Shown here piece after piece: positions 8,659 to 17,445 of a DNA stretch of 64,000 bases; the first letter of the stretch is position 1, and each line of letters starts with the position of its first letter. The notes beneath the pieces are model-generated. The model was not told the origin of the DNA. It searched no databases and saw only the letters and a program-made list of their open reading frames with translations. The translations under genes were made by a program, and so were the position numbers. This DNA is from Natrinema sp046097095 (GTDB taxonomy: Archaea; Halobacteriota; Halobacteria; Halobacteriales; Natrialbaceae), in the NCBI RefSeq assembly GCF_046097095.1, contig NZ_CP175698.1, positions 1,860,001 to 1,924,000 of the forward strand. The letters run 5' to 3'.

Positions 8659-9246
8659 ATGCGAGACCTCGACGAAACCGATATGGAAATCCTGCGGCTG
8701 TTGGGCGAGAACGCCCGCCGGCCGTACAGCGAGATCGCCGAGCGAGTCGGTCTCTCCGGACCGGCCGTCTCGGATCGAGTCGACCGCCTCGAGGAGGCCG
8801 GCATCATCGAGGGCTTCACCGTCGACGTCGATCAGTCACAGCTCCGGGCCGGCATCCCGGTGTTCGTGCGGGCGACCGTTCCCCCGAGCGTGGTCGACGA
8901 CTGCAGAGCGGCGATCGCGGACGCTGACGCCGTCGAGCACGTCTTCGTAACCGCCGACGGCGAACTCTGGTTCTACGCGCGTGCACAGGTCCAGCGGGTC
9001 CGTGAGTGGCTCGACGGGCTCTTTCCCACCGACGGTGTCGACTACGCGGTGACGCTGCTCGACGACGCCGAGTGGACGCCGTCGCTCGACGGCACCTCGT
9101 TCGCGCTCACCTGCGCCGAATGCGGCAATACCGTCGACAGCGAGGGTGAATCGACCCGCATCGACGGCGAGGTGTATCACTTCTGCTGTTCCTCCTGCTC
9201 GAGCCGGTTCGAAGGTCGATACGAACGACTCGAGGAGGGGGCCTGA
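8659..9246 (+). CDS. Lrp/AsnC-type regulator with C-terminal TRASH metal-binding domain
   Basis: A 195-residue putative copper-responsive transcription factor. Residues 1-60 form an Lrp-like winged helix (LDETDMEILRLLGENARRPY, then GLSGPAVSDRVDRLEE as recognition helix). A RAM-like middle region follows, and residues 150-190 form a TRASH domain with cysteines in CAECG and FCCSSCSSRF. Archaeal TRASH regulators (the CopR/CopT group) bind Cu or Ag through these cysteines and control copA. It lies 84 bases before copA and divergent from copZ, which supports that role. Which direction it regulates cannot be read from sequence. Confidence 0.88.
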   Translation: MRDLDETDMEILRLLGENARRPYSEIAERVGLSGPAVSDRVDRLEEAGIIEGFTVDVDQSQLRAGIPVFVRATVPPSVVDDCRAAIADADAVEHVFVTADGELWFYARAQVQRVREWLDGLFPTDGVDYAVTLLDDAEWTPSLDGTSFALTCAECGNTVDSEGESTRIDGEVYHFCCSSCSSRFEGRYERLEEGA

Positions 9247-9288
9247 CTTTCGATTCCAATTTCACTCGCTCGATCTGGTTTGGATTCT

Positions 9289-9314
9289 AGCCAGTAAAAC
9301 GAGTAAAGCTGGCT
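9289..9314 (+). promoter_or_regulatory. Inverted repeat in the copA promoter, candidate operator
   Basis: A perfect inverted repeat AGCCAG at 9289-9294 and CTGGCT at 9309-9314 with a 14-base AT-rich spacer (TAAAACGAGTAAAG). It ends 16 bases before the copA ATG and encloses the only TATA-like sequence in the gap. It could be the binding site of the adjacent TRASH regulator; that is inference. Confidence 0.4.
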
Positions 9315-9330
9315 CCCCTAGACGTTTGTA

Positions 9331-11931
9331 ATGAGCACACGGACTACACACCTCGACATTCGGGGCATGAGTTGTGCGAATTGTTCGCAGGCGATTACCG
9401 ATGCCGTAACGTCTCTCGACGGTGTGTACGAGGCCACCGCTAACTTCGCCACCGACGAGGGAACCGTCGAGTACGACCCCGAGGCAGTATCGCTCGCGGA
9501 GATCTACGGCGCGATCGAGGACGCCGGATACGACGCGGTGCGTGCGAGTCGGTCGATCGGCATCACCGACATGTCCTGTGCGAACTGCGCTGAGGCCAAC
9601 GAGTCGGCCCTCGAGGACACTTCCGGCGTCATCGACGCCGACGTGAACTACGCAACCGACGAGGCGGCCGTCGAGTACAACCCGGCAGACACCTCGTTGT
9701 CGGCGCTTTACGAGGCCATCGAGGAGGCGGGTTACACGCCCGTCCGCGACGAGGGCGGCGAGGAGTCTGATCAGGAACGGCGCGACGCGGCCCGACAGGA
9801 GGAGATCCGCAAACAGCGCCGGCTGACGATTTTTGGCGCGGTCCTGTCGGCCCCGTTCCTGCTGTTTCTCGCCGACAAGTTCCTGCTCGGCGGAGACCTC
9901 GTTCCCGAGACCGTTTTCGGAATCTCGTTTGGCTGGGTCGAGTTCCTGCTCGCGACGCCCGTCTACGTTCTGCTGGGCCGGGAGTTCTTCGCAAACTCCT
10001 ACACGGCGCTCGTCAAGAACCGGTCGGCCAACATGGACGTACTGATCGCGCTGGGCTCGTCGACGGCCTACCTCTACAGCCTCGTCGTTCTGCTGGACCT
10101 GCTCGCCGGCAGTCTCTACTTCGACACCGCCGCGATGATCCTCGTGTTCATCACGCTCGGTAACTACCTCGAGGCCCGTTCGAAGGGCCAGGCCGGCGAG
10201 GCGCTGCGGAAGCTGCTCGAGATGGAGGCCGAGACGGCCACGCTGGTCGACGACGAGGGGACCGAACAGGAGGTGCCCCTCGAGGACGTCACGGTCGGCG
10301 ATCGGATGAAGGTCCGGCCGGGCGAGAAGGTGCCGACGGACGGCGTCGTCGTCGACGGGCAGTCGGCGGTCGACGAGTCGATGGTGACCGGTGAGTCGGT
10401 CCCCGTCGAGAAAGAACCCGGCGACGAGGTCGTCGGCTCGACGGTCAACGAGAACGGCGTATTGACCGTCGAGGCGACGAAGGTCGGCAAGGACACGGCG
10501 CTCCAGCAGATCGTCCAGACGGTCAAGGAAGCGCAGGCGCGCCAGCCGGAGATCCAGAATCTCGCGGATCGGATCTCGGCGTACTTCGTCCCCGCGGTCA
10601 TCCTGAACGCGATCTTCTGGGGGCTGATCTGGTTCCTCTTCCCCGAGGCGCTCGCGGGCTTCGTCGGTTCGCTCCCGCTGTGGGGGCTGGTCGGCGGCGG
10701 CCCGGCCGCGCTCTCGACGTTCGAGTTCGCGGTTGTCGTCTTCGCCTCCGCGGTACTGATCGCTTGTCCCTGCGCGCTGGGGCTGGCCACGCCCGCGGCG
10801 ACGATGGTCGGCTCCACGCTGGGCGCGCAAAACGGCGTCCTGTTCAAGGGCGGCGACGTCTTAGAGCGCGCGAAGGACGTCGACACCGTCGTCTTCGACA
10901 AGACCGGCACGCTCACCACCGGCGAAATGACGCTGACCGACGTGGTCGCGCTCGAGGACGACGGGGAGACGGCGACCGCCGCTGACGGCGGCGAACCGGC
11001 CGCCGACGGCGGCGCGCTGACCGCTCGAGCGGGTCTCGATCAAAACGAGGTGCTCCGACTGGCCGCCAGCGCCGAGCGCAACAGCGAACACCCGCTCGCG
11101 CAGGCCATCGTCGAGGGGGCCGCGGAACGCGGTCTCGAGCCGACCGATCCCGACGAGTTCGAGAACGTCCCCGGACAGGGCGTTCGGGCGACCGTCGGCG
11201 ACCACGAGGTGCTAGTCGGCAACCGGCGGCTGCTCGAGTCGGACGGCGTCGATCCCGCGCCCGCCGAAGGGGCGATGGAACGGCTCGAGCGCGAGGGCAA
11301 GACCGCGATGCTGGTCGCGGTCGACGGCGCGGTCGCGGGCGTGGTCGCGGACGCCGACACGGTCAAGGAACGCTCGGCCGATGCGGTCGCCGCGCTGCGC
11401 GAGCGCGGCCTCGACGTGATGCTGATCACTGGTGACAACGAGCGGACGGCCCGCGCCGTCGCCGAGCGCGTTGGGATCGACCCCGAGAACGTCCGCGCGG
11501 GCGTCCTGCCGGAGGACAAGGCCGACGCCGTCGAGGAGATCCAGTCGTCGGGTCGAAAGGCGATGATGGTCGGCGACGGGGTCAACGACGCGCCTGCGCT
11601 CGCGGTCGCCTACGTCGGCACCGCCATCGGTTCCGGGACGGACGTGGCCATCGAGGCCGCGGACGTGACCCTGATGCGCGACGATCCGCTGGACGTGGTG
11701 AAGGCCATCCGAATTTCGGAGGCGACCCTCCAGAAGATCAAGCAGAACCTCGTCTGGGCGCTCGGCTACAACACCGCGATGATCCCGCTAGCCTCGCTGG
11801 GGCTGCTCCAGCCGGTCCTCGCGGCCGGCGCGATGGCGCTGTCGTCGGTGTCGGTCCTCTCGAACAGCCTGTTGTTCCGCCGGTACACGCCCGACCGGGA
11901 CTACCAGCTGCTCGGTCGGCTTCGGCGCTGA
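9331..11931 (+). CDS. copA: Cu(I)-exporting P1B-1 ATPase
   Basis: Exports cytosolic Cu(I) across the membrane. The 866 residues begin with two HMA domains, each with a Cys pair (GMSCANC near 10-16 and DMSCANC near 77-83), followed by eight predicted membrane helices. The metal site CPCALGLATP, phosphorylation site DKTGTLTTGE, SEHP of the nucleotide domain and GDGVNDAPAL are all intact. The N domain carries an Ala/Gly/Asp-rich insertion (about residues 545-568). It follows its probable regulator with an 84-base gap and is transcribed alone. Large open frames on the opposite strand are high-GC shadows. Confidence 0.96.
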   Translation: MSTRTTHLDIRGMSCANCSQAITDAVTSLDGVYEATANFATDEGTVEYDPEAVSLAEIYGAIEDAGYDAVRASRSIGITDMSCANCAEANESALEDTSGVIDADVNYATDEAAVEYNPADTSLSALYEAIEEAGYTPVRDEGGEESDQERRDAARQEEIRKQRRLTIFGAVLSAPFLLFLADKFLLGGDLVPETVFGISFGWVEFLLATPVYVLLGREFFANSYTALVKNRSANMDVLIALGSSTAYLYSLVVLLDLLAGSLYFDTAAMILVFITLGNYLEARSKGQAGEALRKLLEMEAETATLVDDEGTEQEVPLEDVTVGDRMKVRPGEKVPTDGVVVDGQSAVDESMVTGESVPVEKEPGDEVVGSTVNENGVLTVEATKVGKDTALQQIVQTVKEAQARQPEIQNLADRISAYFVPAVILNAIFWGLIWFLFPEALAGFVGSLPLWGLVGGGPAALSTFEFAVVVFASAVLIACPCALGLATPAATMVGSTLGAQNGVLFKGGDVLERAKDVDTVVFDKTGTLTTGEMTLTDVVALEDDGETATAADGGEPAADGGALTARAGLDQNEVLRLAASAERNSEHPLAQAIVEGAAERGLEPTDPDEFENVPGQGVRATVGDHEVLVGNRRLLESDGVDPAPAEGAMERLEREGKTAMLVAVDGAVAGVVADADTVKERSADAVAALRERGLDVMLITGDNERTARAVAERVGIDPENVRAGVLPEDKADAVEEIQSSGRKAMMVGDGVNDAPALAVAYVGTAIGSGTDVAIEAADVTLMRDDPLDVVKAIRISEATLQKIKQNLVWALGYNTAMIPLASLGLLQPVLAAGAMALSSVSVLSNSLLFRRYTPDRDYQLLGRLRR

Positions 11932-11997
11932 ACGGCGTCTCACAGCGTCGGCGAACGGGTATCGACCCGCTCGAGAAGTAGCGTTCGCGTTTCTGCG

Positions 11998-12882
11998 TTA
12001 GTTCTCCCGCGGCTTCTCCGTGGCCGTTCCGTCGCCGTTCCCGTTGGGGTTGCCCTTCTCGTCGTCCGTCTCCTCGTCGTCCTGCTCGTTATCGACGTCG
12101 CGGATTTCGACGTCCTCTCCGGTGCCGCTCTGGCTGATCACCGGCTTGAGGACGTACTTCCCGCTCTTGCCGGCCTTGTGGGGCGCGATGTCGTAGACGA
12201 AGTCGACCGACTCGTTATTGCCGATGGTGAACGTCGTGTGGAGCTGGAGCTTGTTGCTCGGCAGTTTCACCCGCGTCGTGGTCCCGTCGGTCAGGACGCC
12301 TTCGGTGTCGCTGACGTAGATGAAGACGGTCTCGTACTCGCCGGCCGGCAGCTCGAACGCGTCGATCATGGACGCGTTCGCGCCCTGCAGTTCGGTGAGG
12401 TCGACCGTCGTCTCGTTGACGTCGTACTCGACCCAGCGCTCCTCGGACGCGCCGTCACCGCCGTCGCCGCCTTTCTTCTCCTCACCGGACTCGGTCTCGT
12501 TGCCGGTTCCGTCGTCGGTGTTCGTCTCGTTCCCCGTCTCGCCGTCAGTCTCGTCGGCCGCCGTTTCGTTGGTCGATTCGGGATCGTCGTCCGCATCGCT
12601 CTCTTCGCCGTCGGACTCGTTTCCGCTGCCGTCGCTCGCGCTACCGACTTTCTTGAAGCCGACCTTCGTGATCGTCACGTTGAGATGCTCGAAGTCGTCG
12701 ATGACGCTTGGCTCGTCGCTCACGTAGAACGCGGCCGTGCCGACGCCGCCGTCGCTCGAGTCCACCGTGGTTCCGTCGTCGTTCGTCGATTCCTGTGCTG
12801 GCTGTCCACCCATGCCGCCGGCACAGCCGGCGATGGCGACCAGCGCCGCAACGAGTACCAGTTGGATTGCGCGTCTATTCAT
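11998..12882 (-). CDS. DUF4382 lipoprotein
   Basis: A 294-residue secreted protein. It starts with a signal peptide ending in a lipobox (LVAIAGC, Cys near 20), so it should be lipid-anchored on the cell surface. Residues 50-75 (AAFYVSDEPSVIDDFEHLNV) and the C-terminal half with LPAGEYETVFIYVSD match DUF4382, a beta-rich domain of unknown function. A very acidic low-complexity linker rich in Glu, Asp, Thr and Asn interrupts the domain at about 80-145, and a second acidic tail ends the protein. No partner gene is obvious. Confidence 0.8.
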   Translation of the reverse strand: MNRRAIQLVLVAALVAIAGCAGGMGGQPAQESTNDDGTTVDSSDGGVGTAAFYVSDEPSVIDDFEHLNVTITKVGFKKVGSASDGSGNESDGEESDADDDPESTNETAADETDGETGNETNTDDGTGNETESGEEKKGGDGGDGASEERWVEYDVNETTVDLTELQGANASMIDAFELPAGEYETVFIYVSDTEGVLTDGTTTRVKLPSNKLQLHTTFTIGNNESVDFVYDIAPHKAGKSGKYVLKPVISQSGTGEDVEIRDVDNEQDDEETDDEKGNPNGNGDGTATEKPREN

Positions 12883-13383
12883 ACTCGATGAAAATCAGTT
12901 GCCCGAGGAAAAGAGGGGGGACGATACACGCCGTTCAGAATCGTTCAGCGGCGTAAACTGACCGAAACGATGGCCGATCGCCGTCGTTAGGGAGTCGCGC
13001 TCGCGCCCTCGAGTCGGACGGCGAACAGTGCTTCGACAACGGTGATATCGGACAGGACTTCCCTCGTAGGACGGAAGTGATGGCTCGATCGGTCTCTCCG
13101 CCGCTTCGCTGTGTTCTCTCCCGTACCCACGGACGGGGATCCACGAAGATGTGGGGTAAATTACAAATGAGGGAAGCTATAATTGATACTCGAGTACCGC
13201 TTTCGGTACAGAACGCGCAGACATGGATGCCACGGAACCCACTGTGATGGATGGAACACGCACCGCACTCGGGACACGCTTTCCCACCGGTGAGTGCGGT
13301 TCCGAACCGGTCGTACTGCCCGCCGACGGTAGCCGGTTATCGAACCGCTTTGGCCATCCGCTCCGCGACAGCGGAAGATCGAT
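12883..13383. other. Intergenic region holding a relic of a neighbouring gene junction
   Basis: No intact gene is supported. The left part (12938-13036) is a diverged copy of the junction between the two convergent genes that meet at 14250. A perfect 6-4-6 hairpin (GTACCG at 13194-13199, CGGTAC at 13204-13209) lies in the right half and could be a terminator or operator. Confidence 0.6.
12956..13036. repeat. Direct repeat, left copy (relic of two gene ends)
   Basis: The stretch 12956-13014 matches 14219-14277 at 58 of 59 positions, and weaker similarity continues for about 20 bases on each side. In the plus direction it encodes the last residues ELTETMADRRR and a stop, as in the gene at 13384; in the minus direction it encodes EALFAVRLEGASATP and a stop, matching the end of the SpoIIM-like gene. 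It is therefore a relic of the same gene junction, 1263 bp to the left. Confidence 0.85.
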
Positions 13384-14253
13384 ATGAATCGCTCGCTCGT
13401 CGGGTCGGTCGTCCTCGGTTGCCTCGGCGGGTTCCTGAACGTTGTCCTAACGCTTGGAATGCTGACGCACGTGAACTCGCCGCTTTTCGAGCCCGGGAAC
13501 CCCACGTCTCTCAACGCCGTGTTCGTCGGTTCCGTACTCGAGACGCCCCAGATCTGGATCGGCGTGTTCGCTCTCGGCTTCGTTCCAGTAGTCGTTACGG
13601 CCGCTACTCGACTGGTCGCGCCTGCCGGAGGGCTCGGTTTGCTTCTCGGCGGTGTCGTGTCCCTCGTCTTGACGGCTCCTGCTCCCGAAGCGGTGATGGG
13701 TCCAACAGAACTGTTTATCGAAGGGCCGGTCTATGCCTCGAGCTACGCGAAATCGTGGTACGCGTGGCTCTCTCTGTTGATCGTTGCCGGTGTCGCCGAG
13801 TTCACACTCCGGTCCGAATACGGCTTCGGTGACGACCGGCTTCGACACCTCCCGGACTTTCTGCCATCACGGTCTCGATCGTGGCTAACTCTCTGCAGCG
13901 CCGGGTTCGTCGTCGGTCTCGGTGTCGGGCTTTTGGATCTTCCAAACTACGTTCAGACGGACGTTTCGACCGTTTGCTTCGTTCTCGTTCCGACCGGTGT
14001 CGCCACGGCGGCTATGCTCGCAGGACTACGATTTAGCGGCCTCGTCGCACCGCTGACCCTGTATGCGGTCGCCGCCCCGGCCATCGTCGCTGCCACGGTG
14101 TTCCCGTCGTCTCCCGCTCCGGAAGGCCCGCATCCGGGTCTCTCCTTCCTCTATCTCTCCGCTGCCGTATTCGTCCTTGCCCTACTCGAGCTGGCGATTC
14201 GATCCGCTCAGGACCGTGAACTGACCGAAACGGTGGCCGATCGCCGTCGTTAG
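13384..14253 (+). CDS. Multi-pass membrane protein of unknown function
   Basis: A 289-residue hydrophobic protein with seven to eight predicted membrane helices, the first starting at residue 5 (VGSVVLGCLGGFLNVVLTLG). Helices are separated by short loops, with one larger polar segment near 140-165 (SEYGFGDDRLRHLPDF). No catalytic or transport motif is recognised. Its stop overlaps the stop of the convergent SpoIIM-like gene by four bases, and its 3' end is duplicated at 12956. Composition is slightly less acidic and less GC-rich than the neighbours, compatible with recent arrival; function unknown. Confidence 0.65.
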   Translation: MNRSLVGSVVLGCLGGFLNVVLTLGMLTHVNSPLFEPGNPTSLNAVFVGSVLETPQIWIGVFALGFVPVVVTAATRLVAPAGGLGLLLGGVVSLVLTAPAPEAVMGPTELFIEGPVYASSYAKSWYAWLSLLIVAGVAEFTLRSEYGFGDDRLRHLPDFLPSRSRSWLTLCSAGFVVGLGVGLLDLPNYVQTDVSTVCFVLVPTGVATAAMLAGLRFSGLVAPLTLYAVAAPAIVAATVFPSSPAPEGPHPGLSFLYLSAAVFVLALLELAIRSAQDRELTETVADRRR

Positions 14254-14299
14254 GGAGTCGCGCTCGCGCCCTCGAGTTGCCCGGCAAACAGCGCCTCGA
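14219..14299. repeat. Direct repeat, right copy
   Basis: Counterpart of the repeat at 12956. This copy is functional sequence: it holds the stop codons of the two convergent genes that overlap at 14250-14253. Confidence 0.85.
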
Positions 14300-14921
14300 G
14301 CAGGGCGGGCGTGACGAACGCCTCGACGACGGCGGCGACGGCAAGTAAGAGCCAGGCCGCGAGGACGAGGACAGCGGTCCGGTAGAGATACGATTTCGTG
14401 ACGATGGCGTCGCGGCTACCGCGGACGCGCTGGCCGATCCGGTACAGGAACCGAAAGCCGACGCCGGCGGCGACGAACAGCGCCGGGAGTTCGAAGATCC
14501 CGTGGGGGAGCAGGCCGACGAGGATGTAGCCGATCCCGATCTCGCCGGCGACGGACGCGCCGACGTTGCCGACGATGACGCCGTTGAACAGCATCGCCCA
14601 GGCCGTCAGGAGGCCGAGCGTGAGCGCGCCGAGGATTGAGAAGATGAACGCCCGGCTGTTGTTGAGCAACAGGAACTGCGCCAGTTCGGCCCTGCTCCGG
14701 CTGCCGATGTCTGGGAACAGCGGCTCGCCGATCGCCTCCTGGATGATCTCGAGGAGGTTGTAACCGGCGGCCAGCAGCGCGATGCCGATGACGATGCCGA
14801 CCGCGAACAGGCCGGCGGCGAAGCCGACGTACCGGCGGTGTTCGTCCCATGCGTCCGTGAGCGCGGCCCGTGGCGGATAGCTGCCGGCGGACGTGCGATC
14901 CCCTCGAGTCTGGGTGTCCAT
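14250..14921 (-). CDS. Stage II sporulation protein M (DUF95) family membrane protein
   Basis: A 223-residue membrane protein of the SpoIIM/DUF95 family, which is widespread in archaea and has no known sporulation role there. After a polar N-terminus (about 1-28), helices follow at about 30-55, 80-105 and 120-150, with a Gly-rich segment containing VGNVGASVAGEIGIGY and LLPHGIFELPALFVAAG, the family's most conserved stretch, then two C-terminal helices. I start at the ATG at 14921; the frame stays open far upstream but there it only mirrors the divergent deaminase gene. Confidence 0.85.
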   Translation of the reverse strand: MDTQTRGDRTSAGSYPPRAALTDAWDEHRRYVGFAAGLFAVGIVIGIALLAAGYNLLEIIQEAIGEPLFPDIGSRSRAELAQFLLLNNSRAFIFSILGALTLGLLTAWAMLFNGVIVGNVGASVAGEIGIGYILVGLLPHGIFELPALFVAAGVGFRFLYRIGQRVRGSRDAIVTKSYLYRTAVLVLAAWLLLAVAAVVEAFVTPALLEALFAGQLEGASATP

Positions 14922-15015
14922 ACCGTTATGTCTTCGAAATGATCCATAAAGGTCGCGACTCGTTTCACGGCGGTCTATCGACAGGCTAAGGCGGCCCGAC
15001 GAGAATCCCAAACCA

Positions 15016-16314
15016 ATGACGACGCTTGCGATCACCGACGGGCGGGTCCTCGAACCCGACCTGTCGGTGACGGCCGCGGACGTACTGGTCGACCGAGATA
15101 GCGGCGAGATCCTCGAGACCGGGACCGGTCTCGGAGGCGACGCCGACGAGACGCTCGACGCCGCGAACTCGCTGGTCACGCCGGGGTTCGTCAACGGCCA
15201 CTGCCACGTCGCGATGACGCTCCTGCGGGGGTACGCCGACGATAAGCCCCTCGACGCGTGGCTCCAGGAGGACATCTGGCCCGCGGAGGGCGAGTTGCGA
15301 CCCGAAGACGTCCGCGTCGGTGCCGAACTGGGGCTGCTCGAGCAGATCAAAGCCGGCACGACTGCGATCGCGGACATGTACTTCCACGTCCCCAAGGTTG
15401 CCGCGGCGGTCGAGAACGCGGGGCTCCGCGCCCGGCTCGGCCACGGGATCGTCACCGTCGCCAAGGACGGCGAGGCCGCCCGCGACGACGCGAAGACGAG
15501 CCTCGAGATCGCTCGCGAGTACGACGGCGCGGCCGACGGCCGGATCTCGACGGCGTTTATGCCCCACTCGCTGACGACCGTCGGAAGCAAGTATCTCGAG
15601 GAGTTCGTCCCCGAAGCCCGCGAGGCGGGCGTACCGATCCACTACCACGCCAACGAGACCGCAGACGAGGTCGCGCCGATCGTCGAGGAACACGGCGAGC
15701 GCCCCCTCGAGTACGCCGCCGAGCGCGGGATGCTCGAGTCCGAGGACTTCGTCGCCCACGGCGTCCACCTCGACGAGACGGAGATCGACCTGCTCGCCGA
15801 GGCCGGAACCGGCGTCGTCCACTGTCCGGCCTCGAATATGAAATTGGCAAGCGGGATGGCTCCCGTCGAATCCATGCTCGAGGCCGGCGTCACCGTCGGT
15901 CTGGGAACCGACGGCGCGGCCTCGAACAACGACCTCTCGATGCTAGACGAGGCCCGCGACGCGGCCATGCTCGGCAAACTCGCGGCCGACGACGCCAGCG
16001 CGGTGTCCGCTGAGGCGGTCGTCGAGATGGCGACCCGGGGCAGCGCGGAGGCGATCGGCTTCGAGTCGGGTCGACTCGAGGAAGGCGCACCGGCCGACCT
16101 CGCGGTGATCGACCTCGACGAACCGCATCTGACGCCGGCCCACGACCTCGTGAGCCACCTTGCGTACGCGGCCGCGGCGGCCGACGTGCGCCACACCGTC
16201 TGTGACGGCCGCGTCCTCATGCGCGACCGCGAGGTGCTGACGCTGGACGAGGCGGCGGTTCGGGAACGGGCGCTCGAGGCGGCCGACGCGCTGGCCGCTC
16301 GTGCTGACGGCTAG
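15016..16314 (+). CDS. mtaD: 5'-methylthioadenosine/S-adenosylhomocysteine deaminase
   Basis: A 432-residue amidohydrolase. Metal-binding motif HCH (GFVNGHCHVAM, about 55-65), then HYHANE, HGVHLDE and GLGTDGAASNNDLSM are in the order and spacing of MTA/SAH deaminases (MtaD/DadD), which convert the adenosine moiety to inosine and release ammonia. The S-adenosylhomocysteine hydrolase gene lies 1.1 kb downstream on the same strand, which suggests a joint SAH-recycling route. It diverges from the SpoIIM-like gene with a 94-base gap. The family is clear; the preferred nucleoside cannot be told from sequence. Confidence 0.9.
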   Translation: MTTLAITDGRVLEPDLSVTAADVLVDRDSGEILETGTGLGGDADETLDAANSLVTPGFVNGHCHVAMTLLRGYADDKPLDAWLQEDIWPAEGELRPEDVRVGAELGLLEQIKAGTTAIADMYFHVPKVAAAVENAGLRARLGHGIVTVAKDGEAARDDAKTSLEIAREYDGAADGRISTAFMPHSLTTVGSKYLEEFVPEAREAGVPIHYHANETADEVAPIVEEHGERPLEYAAERGMLESEDFVAHGVHLDETEIDLLAEAGTGVVHCPASNMKLASGMAPVESMLEAGVTVGLGTDGAASNNDLSMLDEARDAAMLGKLAADDASAVSAEAVVEMATRGSAEAIGFESGRLEEGAPADLAVIDLDEPHLTPAHDLVSHLAYAAAAADVRHTVCDGRVLMRDREVLTLDEAAVRERALEAADALAARADG

Positions 16315-16473
16315 GTGCTGTCTCGAGTCGATCGACGGAACCCTCCGAGCGAGAAATAAACCCTCAGATCGGTCGATAAACTCCCAAAACGATTCTCGCT
16401 CCGCTTTGGCACGTAACAAACCCCGAGAACTGCCGGCCGGGTTTATTTAATCCTGCCTGAAAGTCACGCTCGG

Positions 16474-17181
16474 ATGATGAAGAATCGACTGCTGACGACG
16501 GCACTCGTGGCCGTCATGCTCGTGTCCGTCTTCGCATCGGCGGGCACGGTGGCGGCACAGGAAGTTGACGGCGATCTATCGGTGTCCGTCGACGATAGCA
16601 ACGGTCTCGTTACGGTGACGGATACGAACAGTACGGTCGAAAACGCGACCGTTTCTGTCGCGACGACCGATGAGAACGTATCGTACAGTGGGACGGGCGA
16701 CTACACGACCGACGCGAACGGCACGGTCGACCTCCCCGCACCCGAACAGAACGTGACGGTCTCGATCACCGCCGCGGCCGGTAACCAGACGGCGACGGCC
16801 ACGGCGACGCTGACGGCCGACACCGGCGGCAACGAGACTGCCAACGAGTCCGCGACGGACTTCGGCTCGCTCGTCTCCCAGTTCGTCGAGGAACAGCAAA
16901 ACGAGACGAACGGCTCGATCGGCCTCGCGGTCGCGAACTTCGTCGTCGAGAACAACCCCGGTAACGCGCCGGCCCACGCCGGCCCGCTGGGTCACGCCGG
17001 TCCGCCCGGTCACACCGGTCCGCCGACCGACGACGGTAATCAGAGCGACGGTAAGCGCGGCCAGCCGGGCCACGCCGGTCCGCCGACCGACGACGGTAAT
17101 CAGGGCAACGGCGGAAACGACGATGACAAGAAGGGCGGCGGCCCGCCGAGTCACGCCGGTCCACCGAGTTCCGACGAGTAA
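16474..17181 (+). CDS. Secreted protein with His-Ala-Gly-Pro-Pro repeats
   Basis: A 235-residue exported protein. A Sec signal peptide (about 1-28, ending VAA-QE) leads to a Thr/Asn-rich beta-like region (30-115) with many N-x-T/S sites suited to glycosylation. The C-terminal quarter repeats GHAGPP or HTGPPTDDGNQ units five times, ending GPPSHAGPPSSDE. Two of these units are near-identical at DNA level (17011-17043 and 17071-17103, one mismatch in 33). I do not recognise a family. It separates the deaminase from ahcY; the AT-rich leader before 16474 suggests its own promoter. Confidence 0.7.
   Translation: MMKNRLLTTALVAVMLVSVFASAGTVAAQEVDGDLSVSVDDSNGLVTVTDTNSTVENATVSVATTDENVSYSGTGDYTTDANGTVDLPAPEQNVTVSITAAAGNQTATATATLTADTGGNETANESATDFGSLVSQFVEEQQNETNGSIGLAVANFVVENNPGNAPAHAGPLGHAGPPGHTGPPTDDGNQSDGKRGQPGHAGPPTDDGNQGNGGNDDDKKGGGPPSHAGPPSSDE
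17011..17103 (+). repeat. Tandem 60-bp repeat units in the secreted GPP protein
   Basis: Positions 17011-17043 and 17071-17103 match with one difference and are 60 bases apart. Each encodes HTGPPTDDGNQ or HAGPPTDDGNQ. This points to unit expansion in the tail. Confidence 0.75.
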
Positions 17182-17445
17182 CGACTGTCGTTCGCAGTCG
17201 ACCGACTGACGCCGACCGACGGTTCCGATCCACTCCCTCGGTCGTCGCCGGCGTCGGAACGCGATCGGCGGTCGCCCTCGCGGGCGTCGTGCCGGTCGAC
17301 GAGGCACGCGGTGTCCGAACCCACCACCTCTCCGTTTTCCCCGTCCGCGTTTCGGTCGGCTTTCCCACGCTTGTGACGGGAGCACCGCATACTGCTGTCG
17401 GCTCGGTTCGGTACCGTTTTGGCCTCGGTCCCACTCAGTCGACCC

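Noticed and set aside
9262..10830. 522-codon open frame antisense to copA
   Set aside because: Extremely Arg/Glu/Asp-rich with no domains; it mirrors the high-GC third positions of the real gene, whose ATPase motifs are intact.
13194..13209. Hairpin GTACCG/CGGTAC as a transcription terminator
   Set aside because: No T-rich tract follows, so a terminator role is not supported; left as an unexplained hairpin.
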